From JBQCHF01 sp051953655 (lineage in GTDB: Bacteria > Actinomycetota > Actinomycetes > Motilibacterales > Motilibacteraceae), in NCBI GenBank assembly GCA_051953655.1, contig JBQCIO010000035.1, forward strand, positions 1-17,883: a DNA stretch of 17,883 nucleotides. The letters are read 5' to 3'. Numbering within the stretch: position 1 is the first letter of the stretch; each line of letters opens with the position of its first letter. Below are positions 13,042 to 17,883 of this stretch, one piece after another. The notes below the pieces were generated by a model. It worked only from the letters and a program-made list of their open reading frames with translations. It did no database searches and was not told the DNA's origin. The position numbers and the translations under genes are program-made.

Positions 13042-14220
13042 TCAGGCCTCCCCCGCCGCCGCCCGCCGCGGCAGCACGCCGTCGGGAGCGGTGCGCTTGC
13101 GCAGCTCGCGGCGGATGCCGGTCTCACGCTCGGCCGCGTCGAGCAGGCTGGCCAGGTCGCCGGAGTCCCAGGGCGCGAGGATGGCCGACCCCGCGCACAG
13201 CCGGGGGGCCACACCCCCGCCGGGCATCGCGGCCACCCGCTCGAGGACCCGCCGCTCCAGCTCCAGCGGCGGCACTCCGGGGCCGGGGCCGATGACGCAG
13301 AACGCGTCGCCCCGCCAGCGTGCAACGACGTCGGTGCCGCGCACCGAGCCGGCCAGCGCCTCGGCGACGGCGAGCAGCAGCTCGTCCCCGGCCTCGTGCC
13401 CCGCCGCGTCGTTCACCGCGGCCAGGCCGCCGACGTCGAGCACCAGGCAGTGCAGCGCGTCGCCGGCGCGGCGGGCGGTCTCGAGCATGGGGCCGCCCAG
13501 CATGAGCAGGCCGCGGCGGTTGACCACCCCGGTGAGCGGGTCGCGCACCCGGGCCGCCTCCAGCGCCGCCCGGGCGGCCAGCAGCTCGCGCTGACGGCGA
13601 CCGGTGCGCAGGTGCACCACGGCGCCCGCCACGACCGCGAGGGTGAGGGCGGGCAGCGCGACGCGCGCGGCGGCCGGGCTCCCCGGCACCAGCGCGGCGA
13701 TCGCGGCCCCCGCGCAGACGCCGCCGGCGCCGGCCGCGAGCCGCACCGGCTCCACCAGCGCTCCGACGAGCAGGAGCACCAGCGCCGGGACCGCCACGCG
13801 CGCGGGCTGGTGCGTGGCCGCCAGACCGGTCGCCCCGGCCAGGGCGAGCAGCAGCAGCGCGCCGGTGAGCAGCACCGCCCCACTCGAGCGCACCGTCCGG
13901 ACCGCCCAGGGCAGGCGCTGCTCCGGCACCGCGGCGGCGGGCGACGCAGGCAGCCCGCGCGCCGCCGCGACGGCCAGGGCCGTCAGCAGCGCCGCCACGA
14001 GCAGGGCCAGGACGTCGGCCGCGAGCACCGGGGCCTGCCGCGCCGAGCGCTCCGCGCGGTCGGCCGGGAGCAGGTCGACCAGCAGCAGGCTGGCCGACCC
14101 GACCAGCGGCACGACGGCGTCCAGGACCGGCAGCGCTGCTGCCCGCGGAAGGCGTCGACGGACGGCGCCGAGCGGCAGCAGGTCGCCCCAGCCGGCCGGT
14201 GCGGCCGTGTTCGGCTCCAT
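13042..14220 (-). CDS. Six-TM membrane protein with degenerate GGDEF domain
   Basis: 392 aa. There are six hydrophobic segments (about residues 32-52, 66-88, 113-137, 142-159, 161-180, 187-205), a short linker helix, then a GGDEF domain from about 222. Family marks are present (RDPLTGVVNRRGL; LVLDVGGLAAVNDAAGHEAGDELL), but the signature is RGDAF (303-307) in place of GGDEF, and the second Asp of the metal loop is Gly (LDVGG). The inhibitory-site RxxD is kept as RGTD (294-297), exactly 5 residues before the signature. The protein is therefore probably not a working diguanylate cyclase; it may bind c-di-GMP or act only as a scaffold. The start is ATG 14220 behind GGGGGAG; a GTG 7 codons upstream is the alternative. 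It is divergent from the GNAT gene and followed by octT. Confidence 0.85.
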   Translation of the reverse strand: MEPNTAAPAGWGDLLPLGAVRRRLPRAAALPVLDAVVPLVGSASLLLVDLLPADRAERSARQAPVLAADVLALLVAALLTALAVAAARGLPASPAAAVPEQRLPWAVRTVRSSGAVLLTGALLLLALAGATGLAATHQPARVAVPALVLLLVGALVEPVRLAAGAGGVCAGAAIAALVPGSPAAARVALPALTLAVVAGAVVHLRTGRRQRELLAARAALEAARVRDPLTGVVNRRGLLMLGGPMLETARRAGDALHCLVLDVGGLAAVNDAAGHEAGDELLLAVAEALAGSVRGTDVVARWRGDAFCVIGPGPGVPPLELERRVLERVAAMPGGGVAPRLCAGSAILAPWDSGDLASLLDAAERETGIRRELRKRTAPDGVLPRRAAAGEA

Positions 14221-14354
14221 GTCTCCCCCTTCGGCCGCCACCCGGCCGGTCTTGACCCGTCGGCCCCCGCGCGTGGATCAGCGTCGCCCATCCGGCGGCC
14301 CGGCCGCGCCGGATCGGGACCGACAGCTGCCTCCGCCGAGGGGGTGGACCGGGC

Positions 14355-14360
14355 TAGCCT
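14355..14360 (+). promoter_or_regulatory. Putative -10 box of the GNAT gene (leaderless)
   Basis: TAGCCT, 7 bases (CCGGCAG), GTG. The box and the following CCGGC are repeated before the next gene at 14965. There is no Shine-Dalgarno at normal distance. Confidence 0.5.
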
Positions 14361-14367
14361 CCGGCAG

Positions 14368-14967
14368 GTGAGCGGAGAGCGGAGCGAGTCCGCGCGGCCG
14401 GGGTCGCGACGGACCGAGCGGCTGGTCCTCCGGCGGTGGCACCCGGACGACCTGGGTCCGTTCGCGGCGCTCAACGCCGACCCCGCCGTCGTCGAGCACC
14501 TGCCCGGGCCGCTGTCCCGCGCCGAGAGCGACGCCTTCGTCGAGCGGATCGAGGCGCACTTCGACCGGTGGGGGTTCGGGCTGTGGGCCGTCGAGGTCGC
14601 CGACGGCGGCCCGCTGCACGGCCGGTTGGCCGGCTTCACCGGTCTCTTGGTGCCCGAGTTCGACCCGCCGTTCGCGCACGCGGCGCAGCCCTGCGTGGAG
14701 GTCGGCTGGCGGCTGGCCCGGCCGGCCTGGGGCCACGGCTACGCCACCGAGGCCGCGCGCGAGGCGCTGCGGGTCGCCTTCGGCGAGCTCGGGCTGCCCG
14801 AGGTGGTCTCGTTCACCGTGCCGGCCAACACGCGCTCGCAGGCGGTGATGCGTCGGCTCGGCATGACCTACGACGCGTCGTCGGACTTCGCCCACCCCCG
14901 GCTGCCTGCGGAGAGCTCGCTCTCCAGACACGTGCTTTTCCGAATCCAGCGGGGTGTGACGCCGTAG
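14368..14967 (+). CDS. GNAT family N-acetyltransferase (RimJ/RimL type)
   Basis: Predicted acetyl-CoA-dependent acetyltransferase of 199 aa. It opens with the RimJ/RimL-like RTERLVLRRWHPDDLGPF, and motif A (acetyl-CoA pyrophosphate loop) is RPAWGHGYATEAAREAL. The C-terminal motif is VPANTRSQAVMRRLGM. The substrate cannot be told from sequence; proteins of this group modify ribosomal protein N-termini, antibiotics or metabolites. The start is GTG 14368, just after a TAGCCT box. The frame is open far upstream, but that part overlaps the GGDEF gene on the other strand. The stop codon TAG is shared with the -10 box of the next gene. Confidence 0.88.
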   Translation: MSGERSESARPGSRRTERLVLRRWHPDDLGPFAALNADPAVVEHLPGPLSRAESDAFVERIEAHFDRWGFGLWAVEVADGGPLHGRLAGFTGLLVPEFDPPFAHAAQPCVEVGWRLARPAWGHGYATEAAREALRVAFGELGLPEVVSFTVPANTRSQAVMRRLGMTYDASSDFAHPRLPAESSLSRHVLFRIQRGVTP

Positions 14968-14970
14968 CCT
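14965..14970 (+). promoter_or_regulatory. Putative -10 box of the DUF3592-like gene (leaderless)
   Basis: TAGCCT, 6 bases (CCGGCT), GTG. The first three bases are the stop codon of the preceding GNAT gene. Confidence 0.45.
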
Positions 14971-14976
14971 CCGGCT

Positions 14977-15411
14977 GTGACCCTTTCGGTGGTGCTGCCG
15001 GGCGTTCTGGGCGTGCTCGCCCTCGTCGCCTTCGTCGTGACCACGCTCCAGTCCCGGCCGCTGCCTGGTGGCGTCCTGACCGAGGGGACGGTGGTGGCGG
15101 TCGAGCGGCGGGTGTCCGAGGTGCGCACGGACTCGAGCGTCTCCTCCAACAGCTTCAGGACCGACAGCCGCACCTACGCGCCCGTCGTGGAGTTCGTGGA
15201 CCAGCAGGGCGCCACGCACCGGGTGACCACCTCGGTGAGCGGCGGGGTGCGGCCCGAGGTGGGGTCGACGCGCACGGTCTCGTACCTGCCCTCGGACCCT
15301 TCCAAGGCCCGCCTGGTCGGTGACCGCCAGGGGCAGGTCGGCCGCTGGCTGCTGCTCGCCGCGGGAATCGCCCTGCTGGTGGTCGCGGTGCTCGTGGACC
15401 GCTCGGCCTGA
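14977..15411 (+). CDS. DUF3592-like two-TM membrane protein
   Basis: 144 aa of unknown function. An N-terminal membrane segment (VLPGVLGVLALVAFVV) and a C-terminal one (WLLLAAGIALLVVAVLV) flank a soluble domain of about 90 residues. That domain has the pattern of DUF3592: TEGTVVAVERRVSE, then a Ser/Thr-rich loop, then YAPVVEFVDQQGATHRVTT and VSYLPSDPSKARL. The domain is probably extracytoplasmic. The start is GTG 14977, 9 bases past the GNAT stop and behind its own TAGCCT box; read-through from the GNAT gene is also possible. A strong hairpin follows the stop. Confidence 0.75.
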   Translation: MTLSVVLPGVLGVLALVAFVVTTLQSRPLPGGVLTEGTVVAVERRVSEVRTDSSVSSNSFRTDSRTYAPVVEFVDQQGATHRVTTSVSGGVRPEVGSTRTVSYLPSDPSKARLVGDRQGQVGRWLLLAAGIALLVVAVLVDRSA

Positions 15412-15442
15412 GCTCAGGCACCGGCCCGCAGCGAGCAGCACG

Positions 15443-15470
15443 AAGGGCCGGTCGCGGACGACCGGCCCTT
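15443..15470. terminator. Bidirectional 12-bp hairpin between convergent units
   Basis: AAGGGCCGGTCG, loop CGGA, CGACCGGCCCTT: a perfect 12-bp stem ending in A/T pairs on both sides. It separates the plus-strand DUF3592-like gene from the minus-strand tRNA and can serve both. It ends 20 bases from the tRNA 3' end. Confidence 0.8.
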
Positions 15471-15490
15471 GCTCTCATGCCCTGCTTCGG

Positions 15491-15563
15491 TGGAGCTGAG
15501 GGGACTCGAACCCCTGACCCCCTCCATGCCATGGAGGTGCGCTACCAGCTGCGCTACAGCCCC
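15491..15563 (-). tRNA. tRNA-Ala, anticodon GGC
   Basis: A complete 73-base cloverleaf on the minus strand: acceptor GGGGCTG/CAGCTCC with the G3-U70 wobble that identifies alanine tRNA, D arm GCGC/GCGC, anticodon stem CCTCC/GGAGG with loop ATGGCAT (anticodon GGC, reads GCC/GCU), and T arm AGGGG-TTCGAGT-CCCCT. The discriminator base is A. CCA is not encoded (ACCG follows). GCC is the main alanine codon in GC-rich genomes. It has its own promoter and a downstream hairpin. Confidence 0.97.
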
Positions 15564-15584
15564 GGTGCCCTCGCGGGCTCGCAC

Positions 15585-15613
15585 AGTCTACGTACGAGAT
15601 CCGTGCGCTCCAA
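15585..15613 (-). promoter_or_regulatory. Promoter of the tRNA-Ala gene
   Basis: Minus strand TTGGAG (15613-15608), 17-base spacer, TAGACT (15590-15585), 21 bases before the tRNA 5' end. This is the best two-part sigma-70-like promoter in the window. Confidence 0.65.
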
Positions 15614-15643
15614 ATCGACTTCGCCACGTGAGCGACAGCGGGC

Positions 15644-16282
15644 TCAGCCTTCCTCGCCGAGCACCGGCTCGGGCAGGGTGCCGGCGTTGTGCTCGACCAG
15701 CCGCCAGCCGCTGCGCCCCTCGTGCAGCACCGACCAGCAGCAGTTGCTCAGCCCGCCCAGGGCCGCCCAGTGGGCCTCCGGCAGCCCGATCAGCTCGGCC
15801 ACCGCCACCCGGCCGGTGCCCCCGTGCGACACCGCCACCACGGTCTCCTCCGGCCCCACCCGGTCGGCGGCGGCCCGCAGCGCGGCGACCGCCCGGGCAG
15901 CGGCCTCGCGCCGGCTCTCCCCGCCCGGGGGCCGCGCGTCCGCCTCCCCCAGGCTCCAGGCCCGCGCCTCGTCCGGGTACTTCGCGTCGATCTCCTCGAA
16001 GCCCAGGCCCTGCCACTCGCCGGCGTAGACCTCGCGCAGGCGCGGGTCGTAGGCCACCTCCAGCCCGGTGAGGCGGGCCAGCGGCGCGGCGGTGGCGGCG
16101 GCCCGGGACAGGTCGGAGGAGACGATGGCGGCCGGCGCCAGCGCGGCGAGCATGGCTGCGGCCCGCTCGGCCTGCGCGCGCCCGACGTCGTCCAGGCCGA
16201 TGTCGAGCTGGCCCTGGAAGCGACCGGTCGAGTTCCACTCCGTGCGCCCGTGCCGCCAGAGCACGAGCCGGCGACCGCTCAG
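15644..16282 (-). CDS. gpgP: Histidine phosphatase, probable glucosyl-3-phosphoglycerate phosphatase
   Basis: In mycobacteria GpgP (Rv2419c) dephosphorylates glucosyl-3-phosphoglycerate to glucosylglycerate, feeding methylglucose lipopolysaccharide synthesis. The product has the histidine-phosphatase signature LWRHGRTEWN, then SSDLSRAAATAAPLA, LREVYAGEWQGL, GGESRREAAAR and VSHGGTGRV. The start is uncertain because no ATG/GTG/TTG fits well: ATG 16393 lies deep inside rsfS, and GTG 16264 would cut into the first beta-strand. CTG at 16282 is preferred. It overlaps the rsfS stop as CTGA, has GGGAG 6 bases upstream, and puts the catalytic His at 11 and Glu at 84, the numbers I recall for the M. 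tuberculosis enzyme. The product is then 212 aa. A general phosphoglycerate-mutase-like phosphatase is the alternative function. Confidence 0.78.
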   Translation of the reverse strand: MSGRRLVLWRHGRTEWNSTGRFQGQLDIGLDDVGRAQAERAAAMLAALAPAAIVSSDLSRAAATAAPLARLTGLEVAYDPRLREVYAGEWQGLGFEEIDAKYPDEARAWSLGEADARPPGGESRREAAARAVAALRAAADRVGPEETVVAVSHGGTGRVAVAELIGLPEAHWAALGGLSNCCWSVLHEGRSGWRLVEHNAGTLPEPVLGEEG

Positions 16283-16713
16283 CGGGCGCTCCCGCCGGCC
16301 ATCCCGAAGCCGGTGCCGCGCGTCGGGTCGTCGTGCACCGTGCGGGCCCGGTTGACCTCCTCGGGCAGCTCCACCAGCGGGCAGTCCTTCCACAGCCGCT
16401 CGAGGGCGTAGAAGACACGGTCCTCGGCGTGCATGACGTGGACGATGACGTCGGAGTAGTCGAGCAGCACCCAGCGGCCCTCGCGCTCGCCCTCGCGGCG
16501 CACCGGCTTGGCGCCGGCCAGGCGCATCTTGTCCTCGATCTCGTCGACGATCGCGCGGACCTGGCGGTCGTTGGGCGCCGAGGCGAGGACGAAGACGTCG
16601 GTGATGACCATCTGGTCGCTGACGTCGAAGGCGAGCACGTCGTCGGCCAGCTTGTCGGCCGCAGCCGTGGCGGCGGTGACGGCGAGCTCGACGGCGCGGG
16701 GGGTTGCGGGCAC
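16279..16713 (-). CDS. rsfS: Ribosome silencing factor RsfS
   Basis: RsfS (DUF143 family) binds ribosomal protein uL14 and blocks joining of the ribosomal subunits when nutrients are short. The product is 144 aa, within the family range plus a short C-terminal tail. Family features are RAVELAVTAATAAADKLADD, FDVSDQMVITDVFVLASA, RQVRAIVDEIEDKM and DYSDVIVHVMHAEDRVFYAL. The start GTG 16713 (VPATPRAVELA) is chosen by homology; an AAGGAC lies 11 bases upstream, and an in-frame ATG at 16773 would add 20 unrelated residues. It is translationally coupled to gpgP by a 4-base overlap and is preceded by the LCP-family gene. Confidence 0.95.
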   Translation of the reverse strand: MPATPRAVELAVTAATAAADKLADDVLAFDVSDQMVITDVFVLASAPNDRQVRAIVDEIEDKMRLAGAKPVRREGEREGRWVLLDYSDVIVHVMHAEDRVFYALERLWKDCPLVELPEEVNRARTVHDDPTRGTGFGMAGGSAR

Positions 16714-16825
16714 GGGGTCCAGGCGTCCTTCGATCAGGGGGTGGGTCCCCTCCAGGGTCCCACAGCGGCGCATCCGGTCACCTGACCCGCCGCTCCCCGC
16801 GCCCGGGACGCCCGGGCCAGGCCGG

Positions 16826-17883
16826 TCAGGGGCGGAAGTCGGCGCCGAGGAGGACGACGACGTCGGCCACCGTCTGCCCCCGGGCGGAGACCTGCACGGC
16901 GGTGTCGGGCAGGCCCAGGGCACGGGCGACCCGCCGGCCCTCGTCGGTGCTCGCCGGGGTGGCGTCGGGCACCAGCACGGCGCTCGTGGCGAGCCCGAAC
17001 CGGGAGGCGTTGCCGCCGTCGCGGAAGACCAGGCCGCGCGCCACCAGCCGGCTGCGGGCGGCGTCGAGCAGCCCCGGCGTGCCGACCCCGTTCTCCACCA
17101 GCACGCGCACCGTGCCCGGGCCGACCGCCTGCAGCGCGCCGGGGAAGTCCTGCCCCAGCTCGGTGCGGGCGGCCGTGGTGTCCAGGCCGTAGAGGGCGAC
17201 GTCGCCGCCGCTGTCGATGCTGCGCACCGGCAGCGTGTCGTAGGTGGCCGAGCCGGCGGCGACGACGTCGTGCAGGCGGACCAGCGACGCGGCGAGGTCG
17301 GGCGCGGCCAGGGTGCTGCTGCCCCCGCTGGCGCGGACCACCGCGGCGGCCCCGGCGCTCTGCCCCGGCAGCGCCGCGAGCACCCCGCGCAGCACGTCGT
17401 CGAAGCGGGCCAGCCGGGCCTGCTCCGGCTCGGCCGCCTCGAGCACGGTGGCGAAGGCGGCGGCGGTGCGCCCGTCCAGGTGCTGCCGGCCGGCCGGCAG
17501 GGTCAGGCCGCCCGCGGACGGCAGCGAGAGGTCGTGGTCGACCTGCACGTCGACGCCGCCGACCTGGTCCACCAGGGCCGCCAGCCCGGCGGCGGGCAGC
17601 GACCAGGTGCCGTCGATCCGCAGCCCGAGCACGTCGGTCAGGGCGTTGGCCGCGGCCGGCGCGGGGCGCGCGGCGGCCTCGGCGAGCGGCACGGTGCCGG
17701 CGCCGGTGACGTCCACCAGCAGCCGGGTCGGCACCAGCACGACGGACCCCCCGGCACCGGCGGAGCCGTGCGAGGTGCCCAGCAGGGCCGCGAGCTGCCC
17801 CTGCCCGTCCGCGCCGACGACCTGCACGAGCAGCACCCGCTCGGTGCCCGCGGCCTGCGGGGCGGGCGGGGCCGCACCGTGCC
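16826..17883 (-). CDS. LCP-family protein with LytR_C domain, N-terminus beyond the window
   Basis: The frame is open to the right edge, so the N-terminus (normally a membrane anchor and the first part of the LCP domain) is missing; about 352 codons are visible. The visible part has an LCP (LytR-CpsA-Psr) core with VLVPTRLLVDVTGAG, then VDQVGGVDVQVDHDL and GRTAAAFATVLEAAEPEQAR, then a C-terminal LytR_C domain (VRVLVENGVGTPGLLDAARS to VADVVVLLGADF). LCP enzymes attach polymers such as arabinogalactan or teichoic acids to peptidoglycan outside the membrane; the arginines needed to judge activity are only partly visible. Genes of this type commonly lie between nadD and rsfS in actinobacteria, so nadD is expected outside the window. 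Confidence 0.85.
   Translation of the reverse strand, partial: HGAAPPAPQAAGTERVLLVQVVGADGQGQLAALLGTSHGSAGAGGSVVLVPTRLLVDVTGAGTVPLAEAAARPAPAAANALTDVLGLRIDGTWSLPAAGLAALVDQVGGVDVQVDHDLSLPSAGGLTLPAGRQHLDGRTAAAFATVLEAAEPEQARLARFDDVLRGVLAALPGQSAGAAAVVRASGGSSTLAAPDLAASLVRLHDVVAAGSATYDTLPVRSIDSGGDVALYGLDTTAARTELGQDFPGALQAVGPGTVRVLVENGVGTPGLLDAARSRLVARGLVFRDGGNASRFGLATSAVLVPDATPASTDEGRRVARALGLPDTAVQVSARGQTVADVVVLLGADFRP

Noticed and set aside
15491..15563. tRNA-Ala as an integration site for a mobile element
   Set aside because: No repeat of the tRNA 3' end, integrase or composition break was seen nearby.
16801..16817. Short palindrome GCCCGGG-ACG-CCCGGGC after the LCP-family gene
   Set aside because: Only 7 bp with no U-tract in extremely GC-rich sequence; too weak to call a terminator.
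1..17883. CRISPR arrays, insertion sequences or phage genes
   Set aside because: No regularly spaced repeats, transposase or integrase motifs, or phage proteins were seen anywhere in the window.

Overview
The base composition (GC-rich, strong G/C preference at third codon positions), GTG/TTG starts and gene order point to a high-GC actinobacterium. My inference is Geodermatophilaceae or a close relative; I could not run a search. The gene order matches, from memory, the mycobacterial block nadD - rsfS - gpgP - octT - degV - comEA - comEC. Here that block runs right to left on the minus strand: an LCP/LytR_C protein, rsfS, gpgP, (tRNA-Ala), a GGDEF-type membrane protein, octT, leuS, degV and comEA. 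Additional genes interrupt it.

Region by region. 1-1062: the comEA competence gene, with its C-terminus off the left edge. 1063-1485: no convincing gene apart from a putative comEA -10 box. 1486-1767: a small putative membrane protein on the plus strand, tail to tail with degV (1771-2658). 2767-5649: leuS, preceded by a leader (5731-5836) that looks like a leucine attenuator: a -10 box, a 12-codon leader peptide with three consecutive Leu codons, a hairpin over the leader stop codon, then an intrinsic terminator. 5945-11919: two large exported beta-propeller (sortilin/BNR-like) proteins in tandem, each with a good Shine-Dalgarno, a structured 5' leader and a GC-rich hairpin after its stop codon. 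12189-12992: a probable octT acyltransferase. 13042-14220: a six-TM protein with a degenerate GGDEF domain. 14368-15411: on the plus strand, a GNAT acetyltransferase and a DUF3592-like membrane protein. 15491-15563: tRNA-Ala(GGC) with its own promoter. 15644-16713: gpgP and rsfS overlapping by 4 bases. 16826 to the right edge: the C-terminal part of an LCP-family protein with a LytR_C domain.

How the genes may work together. gpgP and octT act, in mycobacteria, at early steps of methylglucose lipopolysaccharide synthesis (dephosphorylation of glucosyl-3-phosphoglycerate; octanoylation of diglucosylglycerate). Their presence here suggests a related glucosylglycerate pathway. leuS, rsfS and the tRNA are translation genes; comEA would act in DNA uptake with a comEC outside the window. 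The two propeller proteins have no known role that I can assign.

The most notable signals are regulatory: the leuS attenuator, a three-way alternative-pairing leader before the first propeller gene, and a recurring TAnnnT box 6-8 bases before start codons that suggests several leaderless mRNAs.
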